From the NCBI RefSeq assembly GCF_032911225.1, contig NZ_CP136600.1, positions 1,798,001 through 1,862,000 on the forward strand: a DNA stretch of 64,000 bases, in the 5' to 3' direction. The notes below the pieces were generated by a model. That model searched no databases and was not told where the DNA came from. It was given only the letters and a program-made list of their open reading frames with translations. Shown one piece after another: positions 29,862 through 39,084 of the stretch; positions within the stretch are counted from its first letter, which is position 1; each line of letters starts with the position of its first letter. The position numbers were made by a program, and so were the translations under genes. The stretch is from Thalassotalea fonticola (GTDB taxonomy: Bacteria; Pseudomonadota; Gammaproteobacteria; Enterobacterales; Alteromonadaceae).

Positions 29862-30566
29862 TTAAAAAATTCCTGGTACATCTTCCTCTGAAATATGACG
29901 AATAACTTTACCTTTAACAAAGTAGATAACGTATTCGCAGATGTTTTGGCATCTGTCACCAATACGCTCTAGCGCTCTAGCAGACCAAATAACCGACATA
30001 ATTGATGGTATTGAACGAGGATCTTCCATCATATAAGTCATTAATTGCCGCATTAACGCTTCGTATTCACGATCAATGCGATTGTCACTTTGATGTACTT
30101 TTAATGCCGCGTCAAAATCCATACGGGTAAACGCATCGAGTGTGTCATGTAGTGTTGTTAATACTAAACGACCTAGGTTATCCAAGTTTAATAATAAATC
30201 TTGTTGTTTAGCACTAAATTGTTCTAAGGCTACTTTCGCTATTTTTTCAGCTTCATCAGCAATACGCTCTAAATCAGCAATGGTTTTAATAATCGCCATC
30301 ACTAACCGTAAATCGCTGGCTGCCGGTTGGCGCTTAGCAATAATACGGGTACATTCTTCATCAATGGTTACTTCCATTAAATTTATTTTGTAATCACTAG
30401 AGAGTACTTTGCGAGCGAGTTCTTCGTTATTGTCACTCACTGCCGTTAAGGCATTTTTAAGTTGTTGCTCTACTAGGCCGCCCATGTTCATCACATTATT
30501 ACGAACGGCATCAAGTTCTTGGTTAAACTGGCCAGAAATATGACGACCGGTATCAAACGTTTCCAT
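29862..30566 (-). CDS. phoU: Phosphate signalling protein PhoU
   Basis: PhoU (234 residues) links the Pst transporter to PhoR/PhoB signalling and restrains phosphate uptake. Two PhoU repeats of three helices are recognisable; conserved stretches are QPAASDLRLVMAIIKTIADLERI and ARALERIGDRCQNI. It lies 16 bp after pstB, in the usual final place of the operon. PhoB and PhoR are not in the window. Confidence 0.95.
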   Translation of the reverse strand: METFDTGRHISGQFNQELDAVRNNVMNMGGLVEQQLKNALTAVSDNNEELARKVLSSDYKINLMEVTIDEECTRIIAKRQPAASDLRLVMAIIKTIADLERIADEAEKIAKVALEQFSAKQQDLLLNLDNLGRLVLTTLHDTLDAFTRMDFDAALKVHQSDNRIDREYEALMRQLMTYMMEDPRSIPSIMSVIWSARALERIGDRCQNICEYVIYFVKGKVIRHISEEDVPGIF

Positions 30567-30582
30567 TATTATTTCTCCTCAA

Positions 30583-31407
30583 TTAACCGTAACGGCCGGT
30601 AATATAATCTTCGGTTTTTTTCTTATTTGGGGTAGTAAATAAGGTATTGGTATCACTATATTCAATTAGGTCGCCCATATACATAAATGCAGTTTGATCT
30701 GACACTCGGGCAGCTTGCTGCATATTATGAGTTACGATTACCACAGTATATTTATCTTTAAGTTCAGTGATCAACTCTTCAATCACTAAAGTAGATATTG
30801 GATCAAGAGCCGATGTCGGCTCATCCAATAAAAGCACTTCAGGTTCAATTGCAATTGCTCGGGCAATAACCAAGCGTTGTTGTTGACCACCAGATAACCC
30901 TAAAGCACTGTCATGAATTCTGTCTTTCACTTCATCCCAAAGCGCCGCAGCACGCAAGGATTTTTCACAGGCTTCATCTAAAACCCGGCGGTTATTTTGG
31001 CCAATTAATCGTAAGCCATAAACCACATTCTCGTAAATTGATTTAGGGAATGGATTCGGGCGTTGAAATACCATCCCCACTTTTCGGCGAAGTTGGGCAA
31101 CATCAACATGCTTACCGTAGATATTCTCTCCATGTAAATCGATTTCACCGTCAATTTTACAAATATCAACTAAGTCGTTCATTCGATTGATACAACGTAA
31201 TAACGTTGATTTACCACAGCCACTTGGGCCGATAAAAGCAGTGACCTTGCCTTTTGGGATCTTCATTGAAATATTATTTAATGCTTGCTTATCACCGTAG
31301 TGAAGATTCAAGCCTTTAATTTCCAGGGCAACTTGATCAGCGGGTAAATCATTGATATTTACCGCTTGCTGGTTTTGCATTAATACTTCTGGAGCTACAT
31401 TAATCAT
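30583..31407 (-). CDS. pstB: Phosphate ABC transporter ATP-binding protein
   Basis: PstB (274 residues) powers the high-affinity phosphate importer. Walker A is GPSGCGKST, the ABC signature LSGGQQQRL, and Walker [13 protein letters not shown]. The [10 protein letters not shown] segment after Walker A is characteristic of PstB. It sits 46 bp after pstA. Confidence 0.97.
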   Translation of the reverse strand: MINVAPEVLMQNQQAVNINDLPADQVALEIKGLNLHYGDKQALNNISMKIPKGKVTAFIGPSGCGKSTLLRCINRMNDLVDICKIDGEIDLHGENIYGKHVDVAQLRRKVGMVFQRPNPFPKSIYENVVYGLRLIGQNNRRVLDEACEKSLRAAALWDEVKDRIHDSALGLSGGQQQRLVIARAIAIEPEVLLLDEPTSALDPISTLVIEELITELKDKYTVVIVTHNMQQAARVSDQTAFMYMGDLIEYSDTNTLFTTPNKKKTEDYITGRYG

Positions 31408-31453
31408 CGTAAATTTTACTCAGTTTAAATTTTTAAATATTCTGTGTTAGTTA

Positions 31454-33097
31454 CTAGTGTTCTAAAGAACGATACTTTTCACGTAATTTGTTTCGAATAG
31501 ACACGGCGGTCATATTCAGGCCAACAATAATGGTGACCAATAAAAATGCTGTGGCATAAACTAATGGCCTTGCGGCTTCAACATTCGGGCTTTGAAAGCC
31601 GACATCATAGATATGAAAACCTAAGTGCATGAACTTACGCTCTAAGTGTAAGAACGGGAAGTTGCCATCAAGTGGTAATGTTGGCGCCATCTTCACCACG
31701 CCAACTAACATTAATGGTGCTACTTCACCGGCGGCGCGGGCAATGGCTAATATAATGCCGGTCATGATTGCCGGACTTGCAATCGGTAAAATAATACGCC
31801 ATAGCGTTTCCGCTTTGGTTGCGCCCAATGCTAATGAGCCATGACGCATGTTTGATGGAATACGTGCTAAACCCTCTTCAGTAGAAACAATAACTACCGG
31901 TAACGTTAGTATCGCTAACGTAAGTGCTGACCATAGTACGCCTGGCGAGCCAAATGTTGGGTTTGGTAACGATTCTGGGTAGAAAATCTGGTCAAGCGAA
32001 CCACCAACCATATATACGAAGAAGCCTAAGCCAAATACCCCATAAACAATTGACGGTACACCGGCTAAATTTATTACCGCAATTCGCAGTAATTTAGTAA
32101 AGCCATTGTTGCCCGCATATTCGTGTAAATATATAGCGGCAACAACACCAAGTGGCGCCACAATAACAGTCATCAGCAAGACCATTAATACCGTACCAAA
32201 TATTGCCGGAAACACCCCGCCTTCGGTATTAGCTTCTCTTGGGTCATCAACTAAAAAGCTGCTTATTTGACTGAAGAACTTAGCAATTTTAGTGAGCAAA
32301 CTTAATTGGTTGTTAAAACTAATTTGCATTACTTGTTCAAGATTAATCTCGACCAGCTCGCCGCCCATAGCACGAACAACAACCTTGTCGCGTTGCACGT
32401 CGGTGCGCATCACGTTAAGCTGCTCTTCTAAGGCAAGGTATTTATTGTTTAACGCTTTGCGCTCAACGGCAAACTCAGCTTTTAGCTGTGCCGTTAGTTT
32501 GCCATCAATTTCAGCTTTACGTTCTTGCAAGCGAATGCGTTCTAAATTGTAATTGATTGCGCCTATATCCGTTTTTTGCAATTCTGCGATATCATCTTGT
32601 AAATCGTTTACTCTTTCTAAAAAATTATCAAGCTGGGCAGCAGGTACAAGTTTACCATCCATATAAACTTGCTCAATAAAGCCATAAAAATTACCGTTGG
32701 TGCGACGCTCAATAACCACCACATTTTCAGGTTGGCTTTGTTTCGTGATCAGCGGTTCAACAATCCAGCGAAAGTCCAAGCTGACTAATTCACGGTTACC
32801 GGTTTTGATCAAAAAGCGTTCAATAGTAATCGCATCTTTTGTGTCAATATTAGTGTGAGCCAGTTGCTCTACTGGAATACGCTCCACGTCATATATTTCA
32901 CCAATAACGGTCGATGTAACACCACTTGGATCTTGGATTTCAAATTGATGAATTTGCGCCGGCCAAAAGTACGTTAAACCACGAGATGCGATCAACCACA
33001 ATAAACCAACGACCGAAATCAAACTAATTGATACACCTGCGGCACTTAGCCATACCCAAGGTGAACCCGATTTAAACCATTTATTCATATTATTCAT
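31454..33097 (-). CDS. pstA: Phosphate ABC transporter permease PstA, long form
   Basis: At 547 residues it is nearly twice the length of E. coli PstA. The C-terminal half is the normal permease, with the EAA loop GSLALGATKAETLWRIILP. The N-terminal half has one membrane helix, then a soluble stretch of about 240 residues that includes a probable coiled coil (about residues 155-230, rich in E, L, K, Q). Long PstA proteins are known in Vibrio- and Shewanella-like bacteria. It follows pstC by 11 bp. Confidence 0.93.
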   Translation of the reverse strand: MNNMNKWFKSGSPWVWLSAAGVSISLISVVGLLWLIASRGLTYFWPAQIHQFEIQDPSGVTSTVIGEIYDVERIPVEQLAHTNIDTKDAITIERFLIKTGNRELVSLDFRWIVEPLITKQSQPENVVVIERRTNGNFYGFIEQVYMDGKLVPAAQLDNFLERVNDLQDDIAELQKTDIGAINYNLERIRLQERKAEIDGKLTAQLKAEFAVERKALNNKYLALEEQLNVMRTDVQRDKVVVRAMGGELVEINLEQVMQISFNNQLSLLTKIAKFFSQISSFLVDDPREANTEGGVFPAIFGTVLMVLLMTVIVAPLGVVAAIYLHEYAGNNGFTKLLRIAVINLAGVPSIVYGVFGLGFFVYMVGGSLDQIFYPESLPNPTFGSPGVLWSALTLAILTLPVVIVSTEEGLARIPSNMRHGSLALGATKAETLWRIILPIASPAIMTGIILAIARAAGEVAPLMLVGVVKMAPTLPLDGNFPFLHLERKFMHLGFHIYDVGFQSPNVEAARPLVYATAFLLVTIIVGLNMTAVSIRNKLREKYRSLEH

Positions 33098-33108
33098 TTG
33101 GGTAATCC

Positions 33109-35349
33109 TTACAGCGAACTATATTTTTCACGTAAACGCTGACGAACAAACTCAGCTAACGTATTAAAGATAAAGGTGAATACAAACAACACAAAGGCTG
33201 CTAAGAATAAAATCCGATAATGTGAACTACCCACTTCTGATTCCGGCATTTCAACGGCAATATTAGCCGATAAGGTACGCATGCCCTGGAATATACTCCA
33301 ATCGATAACCGGGGTATTACCCGTTGCCATGAGCACGATCATAGTTTCACCTACAGCGCGCCCCAAGCCCATCATTACAGCGGAGAAAATACCTGGACTT
33401 GCGGTAAGTAATACAACTTTAATTAAGGTTTGCCATTGAGTTGCACCCAGTGCTAATGAACCAGAGGTTAAATGCTTGGGTACAGAAAAGATTGCGTCTT
33501 CGGTCATTGAAAAAATAGTAGGAATAACCGCAAAGCCCATAGCAATGCCGACAACGAGTGCATTACGTTGGTCAAAATCAATGCCTAAATCGTTGGTAAT
33601 GTATTGACGCATATCGCCGCCAAACATCACATCTTCAACAAATGGCGAGAACTCAAATGCCAGTAGGCCGGTAATGATTAATACAGGTATTAAAATAATT
33701 GGTGCGAATGCTTCCGGTAAAATTAACTTAACTTTTTTCGGTGTATTGTGCCAGGCAAAGGCAGTTAAAAAGGTTGTCAGTGGCAACAGTATCACCAGCA
33801 AAAATACTGCCGGTAAATACTCTTCCATCAGTGGTGCTAACCAAAGGCCGGCTAAGAAACCTAAAATAACCGTTGGTAGTGCTTCCATCAGTTCAATGGT
33901 TGGTTTAACGGTTTTACGCATCGCTGGCGGCATAAAGTAAGCGGTATAAATAGCCGCAGAAATTGCAATTGGCACGGCAAATAACATCGCATAAAATGCC
34001 GCTTTCATGGTGCCAAATGATATTGGCACTAATGAGAATTTAGATTCAAAATCATCTGAGCCAGAAGTAGATTGCCAAATGTAGGCAGGCTCAGGGTAAC
34101 CTTCATACCAAACTTCTTGCCACAATGCCGACCAAGTCACTTCCGGGTGTTCATTATGGACGGTAAAAAGTTCAATCGATTGTTCACTGCCAATCACCAC
34201 ACCATTAGCACGAGGGGCGATAGCAAAAGGCTGCTTGGCATCGTCGAGTAATTTACCCTGCCAAAGTTTAGCCTCAGAAGTTGTATAATAAACACCAACA
34301 TGCCCTGATGGCGTTACCGTATAAAAACTTTTGCGATAGGTTTCAGGATAAATAGCGGCAACGGCTTCATTGCTGCTTACTGCAAATGAACGAATTAGTT
34401 GAAAGCTTCTGCCCGTTTTACCAGCAACCTCAAAGTATTGATGCACTTTACCTGCACTGGTACCGAATAATATTGAACTACTGCCCGATAATAATGTTGT
34501 TGAGGTAATATCAGCACCCGATTTATAAACCGGATTAAATACCGCTCTTACTGGCACATCATATTCATCGGTTAAATCAAAAATACTCACTGCGTTATTT
34601 TCAACTGCAATAGCCATCGATAAATCAGGGGTGATCTCAACAAAATCAAGGCTTTCGACATCGTCTTTAATTAATTGGAATTCGGTTGAAAATTCAGAGT
34701 CATAATAAAAATTATCTTCGGCAATTAACGACGTTTTAATCAAGCGATTATCATTAGTTAGTGCTACAACAACTGCACGCTCTTCGGTCATGGCAAACGA
34801 AAATATTGATAATGCATTTTCATTTTCATCAATAACAATAGGCTTTTCACCTAATGGATAACCGACACTTGGGTGAATCGTGCGAATGTCCGCGGCAAAG
34901 GTCGCATTAAAGGTAGGTTGGATAACCCTGATTAACCCATCAGAGGTTAACAATACATATTGATTGGTATTAGTGGTAAATACATCAAGCAGTGTATCTT
35001 GCTCTGCAATCAGCTTTTCAGTAAGTAATAAATCGCCAGTTTGATGAGTGTCATTGGGTTTTAATTGGTAAAAATTGATCTCGCCATTGCTGTTAATATT
35101 GAACGTTATCTCTTTCAATTCATCAACACCAACAGCTAAATTTGTCGCACCTTTAGTTTCAGCTTTAGTTTCAATCAGCGCAAGTGATTCAACTCTTGCG
35201 GATTCAAACACTGGTTTAACTACATACACTAAATACATAAAGATCAGTACTAGGGTAAACAAAACGCTCACACCGCCGACTGAAATAAGCCATTTAGCTA
35301 AAGTGTTTTTAACTTGTCTTGGCTCAAAAGATTTTGCAGAAATTGTCAC
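33109..35349 (-). CDS. pstC: Phosphate ABC transporter permease PstC, long form
   Basis: PstC here has 746 residues, against about 320 in E. coli. After one N-terminal helix comes a soluble region of about 400 residues with beta-propeller-like WD-type character (for example YVLLTSDGLIRVIQP and ILFGTSAGKVHQYFEV). The permease domain follows, with the EAA loop GSLALGATQWQTLIKVVL. The start is GTG at 35349, with AAGG a few bases upstream. A Pho box lies about 50 bp upstream. The substrate-binding protein gene pstS is not adjacent. Confidence 0.92.
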   Translation of the reverse strand: MTISAKSFEPRQVKNTLAKWLISVGGVSVLFTLVLIFMYLVYVVKPVFESARVESLALIETKAETKGATNLAVGVDELKEITFNINSNGEINFYQLKPNDTHQTGDLLLTEKLIAEQDTLLDVFTTNTNQYVLLTSDGLIRVIQPTFNATFAADIRTIHPSVGYPLGEKPIVIDENENALSIFSFAMTEERAVVVALTNDNRLIKTSLIAEDNFYYDSEFSTEFQLIKDDVESLDFVEITPDLSMAIAVENNAVSIFDLTDEYDVPVRAVFNPVYKSGADITSTTLLSGSSSILFGTSAGKVHQYFEVAGKTGRSFQLIRSFAVSSNEAVAAIYPETYRKSFYTVTPSGHVGVYYTTSEAKLWQGKLLDDAKQPFAIAPRANGVVIGSEQSIELFTVHNEHPEVTWSALWQEVWYEGYPEPAYIWQSTSGSDDFESKFSLVPISFGTMKAAFYAMLFAVPIAISAAIYTAYFMPPAMRKTVKPTIELMEALPTVILGFLAGLWLAPLMEEYLPAVFLLVILLPLTTFLTAFAWHNTPKKVKLILPEAFAPIILIPVLIITGLLAFEFSPFVEDVMFGGDMRQYITNDLGIDFDQRNALVVGIAMGFAVIPTIFSMTEDAIFSVPKHLTSGSLALGATQWQTLIKVVLLTASPGIFSAVMMGLGRAVGETMIVLMATGNTPVIDWSIFQGMRTLSANIAVEMPESEVGSSHYRILFLAAFVLFVFTFIFNTLAEFVRQRLREKYSSL

Positions 35350-35395
35350 TGTACAACCTTAAAATAAGTGTTCTTTATTAGACACTGGAGATTAT

Positions 35396-35413
35396 AAGAC
35401 AGTTATGTGACAG
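35396..35413 (-). promoter_or_regulatory. Pho box upstream of pstC
   Basis: On the minus strand CTGTCAC-ATAA-CTGTCTT matches the PhoB consensus of two CTGTCAT-like direct repeats 11 bp apart. A TATAAT follows directly, overlapping the end of the box. The usual spacing to the -10 would instead favour an AT-rich stretch about 11 bp further on, so the exact -10 is unclear. It predicts induction of pstCAB-phoU in phosphate limitation. Confidence 0.85.
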
Positions 35414-35442
35414 TTTTATTACAACAGATAAATAGTCGTTAT

Positions 35443-36078
35443 TTAGCTGAGATTAACTTGTTCAGTTGGTAAATACGCGATTACAGCTTCATAGCTAACT
35501 TGCCAGTGCTGATAATCAATTGCTATCGACTTTAGCTCTCCATTAATTGATAACACTAATGATGGGAACCCTTGTATCGGCATATTCCGAACGAAAGCAA
35601 CTTCATCGGTTAATTGCAGCTGTATATCCTCACTTAAGATTTTTTTTTCAAACTTGACAACATCAAGGCCTAACTCAGCTGCAATGTTAACTAAAGTATC
35701 AATATTAGCAGGGTTCTTTGCCTGTAAATAATAAGCTTGCTGAATTGCTAAATACATATCTTGTTCAAGGTTGTATTCGCGTGCAATTAATACAGCACGA
35801 CATGCCGGATAGGTGGAGCGGATTGGCTGGCACTGAGTCCAAAAATCAAAATTAAATTCGGTGCCCAGCTGCGCAGCGATCTTATGCCAAGTCTGCTGCA
35901 AAAAATGCTGCATTTCGATAGACATTGCTTCGTTACTGTCTGGGGCTAAGCCACCAACTCGATATTGCACCTCAATCGTAGATTTAAGCTTCTCTTGCAA
36001 GGCCTGCCAAGTAGGACGATAGCCCCAGCACCAACTGCACATAGGATCATAAATATAATACAATACAGGTTTAATCAT
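35443..36078 (-). CDS. DsbA-family thioredoxin-fold protein
   Basis: A 211-residue protein whose N terminus reads YDPMCSWCWGYRPTW: a CSWC redox motif right after the first strand, as in FrnE-like DsbA-family proteins. The cis-Pro region appears as IQGFPSLVLSING. There is no signal peptide, so it is probably cytoplasmic. It ends the unit starting with the response regulator and kinase, 19 bp downstream of the kinase gene. Its substrate is unknown. Confidence 0.8.
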   Translation of the reverse strand: MIKPVLYYIYDPMCSWCWGYRPTWQALQEKLKSTIEVQYRVGGLAPDSNEAMSIEMQHFLQQTWHKIAAQLGTEFNFDFWTQCQPIRSTYPACRAVLIAREYNLEQDMYLAIQQAYYLQAKNPANIDTLVNIAAELGLDVVKFEKKILSEDIQLQLTDEVAFVRNMPIQGFPSLVLSINGELKSIAIDYQHWQVSYEAVIAYLPTEQVNLS

Positions 36079-36097
36079 GCTTTCAACTTTTAGTGCT

Positions 36098-37450
36098 CTA
36101 GAATGTTAATCGAAATAATGCGCCACCTAATGGGCTCCGCTCTAATTTGACATTACCACCATGGGCAACCATCACTTGTCGAGTTAAAGCCAGCCCAACA
36201 CCGGAGCCTTCTTTTTTGGTGGTAAAAAATGGCACAAATATTTTCTTGGCAATATCATCAGGCACACCTGCGCCATTATCGCTTATGTCGATAACCACAT
36301 GGCCACGTTTATTTAACGACGCATTCATTGTAACAGTTGGGTTTGTGACCGACATTAAAGCTTGCTCAGCATTTTGTAACAGATTTATCAGTAGCTGTTC
36401 AATCATATCTTTGTCAACGTTAATGTCTAACTCAGACGGTTCAATATTAGCGTTAAACGATATACCTTTTTCTAACCATTGTTGGGTAGCGAGTGTACTA
36501 ACCTGGCTGAATATATCACGGAGCTTTACAACTTGTTTATTTGGTGGTGGTAGCCTGGTCAAACGTCGGTAGCTGCCGACAAACTTTGTTAAACCGTCAC
36601 TTCTGCGCGCTACAGTTTGTACGGCATCAGATACATCGACCAATGATTCAACTAAATCTGGGTGGTCAATTATTTTACTTTTAGCATCCTCTAATAAATC
36701 CACCGCAGTTTTTGATAATGAGGCTACTGGGGTGATGCTATTCATGATCTCATGGGTTAACACTCGCACTAAATCTTGCCAGGCTTGCAGTTGCACCACA
36801 TCTAATTCACTTTGAATGTTTTGCATACTGAGCAGTCTTTCTTGCTTATCTGCAATTATTATTTGCGTAGATAAAATGGTTAATTGCTGTTCCATGTCGT
36901 CTACTTCAAAGGTAACCAAACGGCGTTCACCAGCACCAACAGATTTAATATGTCGGGAAAATTGTTCACCAAATTGCGCTAGATCTTCCACCTTGGTGAC
37001 ATGGTTTGAGCCAAATAGTCGACGAGCACTATTATTCCACAGTGTTAACGTGCTATCTGCATGTACACTCATTAATGGCACTGGCACATGTTCTATTAAC
37101 GCTTTTAAGTGGCGTAGCTCTTTTTCTTGGCTAGTACGTACCGCTTGAAAGCGTTTAAGGATATCGGTAAATGCGCTGCCTAGTTCGCCAAAGCCTGAAC
37201 CCAATTCTTTCAATTCAAAGCGTTGTGAAAAATCGGCATAACGAGCAGCATCTAAAAATCGTGCTAATTCAGCATTAGTTTTAGTAATAAAGCGAAACAC
37301 CAAAATGCATTGCACAATTAGAAACAACGAGGTTAATAAAGTTGCAGCATGATAACCAGGAGTGGTCAGAAGAAATGTTAGAAAAATAAGCGTCAACATT
37401 ATCAATGCTGTACGCATGGCGATCATTAATGAGAATTTTTTAAAAGCCAT
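36098..37450 (-). CDS. NtrY-like sensor histidine kinase
   Basis: A 450-residue kinase with two N-terminal helices (about residues 10-55), a HAMP-like linker and a PAS-like domain (about residues 112-200). The H-box THEIMNSITPVASL carries the phosphoacceptor His at about 233. N-box LLINLLQNAEQALM and G-boxes DNGAGVPDD and GSGVGLALT are intact. Very little protein lies outside the membrane, so it probably senses a membrane or internal signal. Its start overlaps the end of the response regulator gene by 11 bases, and the pair should work together on the ABC operon across the divergent promoter. Confidence 0.9.
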   Translation of the reverse strand: MAFKKFSLMIAMRTALIMLTLIFLTFLLTTPGYHAATLLTSLFLIVQCILVFRFITKTNAELARFLDAARYADFSQRFELKELGSGFGELGSAFTDILKRFQAVRTSQEKELRHLKALIEHVPVPLMSVHADSTLTLWNNSARRLFGSNHVTKVEDLAQFGEQFSRHIKSVGAGERRLVTFEVDDMEQQLTILSTQIIIADKQERLLSMQNIQSELDVVQLQAWQDLVRVLTHEIMNSITPVASLSKTAVDLLEDAKSKIIDHPDLVESLVDVSDAVQTVARRSDGLTKFVGSYRRLTRLPPPNKQVVKLRDIFSQVSTLATQQWLEKGISFNANIEPSELDINVDKDMIEQLLINLLQNAEQALMSVTNPTVTMNASLNKRGHVVIDISDNGAGVPDDIAKKIFVPFFTTKKEGSGVGLALTRQVMVAHGGNVKLERSPLGGALFRLTF

Positions 37451-38858
37451 GTTTTTCCATCCTTCTATAGAGCGCAGCTCGGGTTAAGCCTAAATCTTTG
37501 GCTGCATGACTAATGTTATAACGATGTTTCTGTAAGGCCTGTTTAATTGCGCCCTTTTCCAATCGATCAAGATTCAAATCCTCGTTTTCAATGGTGTTAC
37601 TGTTAGCAACGTTTACTGATACTGGGGCAACCACATCTCCAGCCTGATTAGGTTGGGGATCTAATTGAAAGTCTATAGGCTCCAACTCTAGCCCTTGCGA
37701 TAATATAATCGCTCTTTCAATGGCATGTCTTAGTGCTCTTACATTGCCTGGCCAAGGATAGTTTTCTATTGCTGTTAATGCCTTTGCTGATAGCAACTTA
37801 ACGGGTTTATGATATTTTCGAGCATATAGATTAATATAGTGGTTGGCGATAACGGCAATATCTTGGTGACGCTTTCTTAATGGTGGTAACTCAATTTCCA
37901 CCGTATTTAAGCGAAACAATAAATCTTGCCTAAATTTAGACTCTAAGGATAAATCTTGTTTACTCACATTAGTTGCGGTGATCACTCTTACATCGATTGG
38001 TACAGCTAAATTAGCACCTATAGGTGTGACCATGCGTTGCTCAAGTACTGTTAATAGTTTGGCTTGTAAATGCAGAGGCAAGTTACCTATTTCATCCAAA
38101 AATAAGCTGCCACCATTAGCCGCTTGTAGGCGCCCTACTCGGTCTTCTTTAGCGCCGGTAAAAGCGCCTTTTTTATGACCGAACAATTCGCTTTCAAATA
38201 ACGTTTCAGACAATGAGCCTAAATCAACCGACATAAATACTTTATTAGAGCGTAGGCTTTGCGCATGAATTTCTCTTGCAATAAGTTCTTTACCGGTACC
38301 ATTTTCACCAAGTATCAACACATTGGCATCGGTTGGTGCAGTGCGCTCGATTAATGAGAACACGGTTTTCATTGCAGGAGAATTCCCCAACAAAGCCTGC
38401 CCTGAGCTTGCCCCACTTACTTCGGCCAATACTTTATTGGTATTCCTCAGATCTTTTGCCTCGGTTCTTGTTCGACCCAATTGCACCGCAGCAGAAAGTG
38501 TTGCGACTACCTTTTCATTTTGCCAAGGTTTAGCAATAAAGTCGGTGGCGCCTAATTTCATCGCATCAACCGCAACATCAACCCCTCCGTGGGCGGTGAT
38601 CATAATCACCACCGATTGCGGATCAATTTCAAGGATTTTTTCAAGCCACAAGTAACCTTGTGCGCCACTACTTTCACCAGGGCCAAAATTCATATCCAAT
38701 AAAATAGCATCGAATTTTTGTTCACTCAGTAAACGCGGAATATTCTCCGGTTGATTACATATTTGCACACTGGAAAAGTGTCTTTTTAGCAGCAGCTTAC
38801 CCGCCACTAAAATATCTTCATCATCATCAACAATGAGTATTACGCCATCTTGTTTCAC
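37440..38858 (-). CDS. NtrC-family sigma-54-dependent response regulator
   Basis: A 472-residue activator with a receiver domain (acidic DDDED near 11-15, phosphoacceptor Asp at about 55 in ILLDMNF). The AAA+ domain has Walker A GENGTGKE and the intact sigma-54 contact loop ELFGHKKGAFTGA. A Fis-type helix-turn-helix ends it (NISHAAKDLGLTRAALYRRM). The start is GTG at 38858. It reads divergently from the MacA-like gene, whose promoter has sigma-54 elements and three palindromes, so that operon is the obvious target. Confidence 0.93.
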   Translation of the reverse strand: MKQDGVILIVDDDEDILVAGKLLLKRHFSSVQICNQPENIPRLLSEQKFDAILLDMNFGPGESSGAQGYLWLEKILEIDPQSVVIMITAHGGVDVAVDAMKLGATDFIAKPWQNEKVVATLSAAVQLGRTRTEAKDLRNTNKVLAEVSGASSGQALLGNSPAMKTVFSLIERTAPTDANVLILGENGTGKELIAREIHAQSLRSNKVFMSVDLGSLSETLFESELFGHKKGAFTGAKEDRVGRLQAANGGSLFLDEIGNLPLHLQAKLLTVLEQRMVTPIGANLAVPIDVRVITATNVSKQDLSLESKFRQDLLFRLNTVEIELPPLRKRHQDIAVIANHYINLYARKYHKPVKLLSAKALTAIENYPWPGNVRALRHAIERAIILSQGLELEPIDFQLDPQPNQAGDVVAPVSVNVANSNTIENEDLNLDRLEKGAIKQALQKHRYNISHAAKDLGLTRAALYRRMEKHGF

Positions 38859-38891
38859 GCTATCGCCTTATGCAGTAAAGGTAAAATCAAC

Positions 38892-38907
38892 TGTTCATTA
38901 TCGTACA
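38892..38907. promoter_or_regulatory. Upstream activator site 1
   Basis: TGTTCATTATCGTACA is an imperfect palindrome of the form TGTTCR-N4-CGKACA. It is the most distal of three copies, about 100 bp upstream of the sigma-54 promoter. Confidence 0.65.
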
Positions 38908-38912
38908 CCAAC

Positions 38913-38928
38913 TGTTCGTAAGCGTACA
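38913..38928. promoter_or_regulatory. Upstream activator site 2
   Basis: TGTTCGTAAGCGTACA, same motif, 21 bp from site 1, that is about two helical turns. Confidence 0.65.
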
Positions 38929-38936
38929 GTAGATAA

Positions 38937-38952
38937 TGTTCGATATCGGACA
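38937..38952. promoter_or_regulatory. Upstream activator site 3
   Basis: TGTTCGATATCGGACA, same motif and closest to a perfect palindrome (TGTTCG/CGGACA). It lies 24 bp from site 2 and about 40 bp from the -24 element. Confidence 0.65.
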
Positions 38953-38991
38953 CATTATAATTTTTCCATTGAAAATCAACAACTAAAAATA

Positions 38992-39007
38992 TGGCACAAC
39001 GTTTGCA
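38992..39007 (+). promoter_or_regulatory. Sigma-54 (-24/-12) promoter
   Basis: TGGCACAACGTTTGCA has GG and GC exactly 10 bases apart and matches the TGGCAC-N5-TTGCA consensus closely. Transcription would start near 39018. That rules out translation from the start at 38833 of the longer frame and supports the ATG at 39085. Confidence 0.85.
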
Positions 39008-39084
39008 ACATATTATTTACATTGAAAGCAACAGCAAATGTTTTCGCAAAGCACAGCACTCAGCTTGATGAGGACATACAACAT

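Noticed and set aside
38833..39084. Upstream extension of the MacA-like protein
   Set aside because: It overlaps the response regulator start, the activator sites and the sigma-54 promoter, so it cannot be translated from that promoter.
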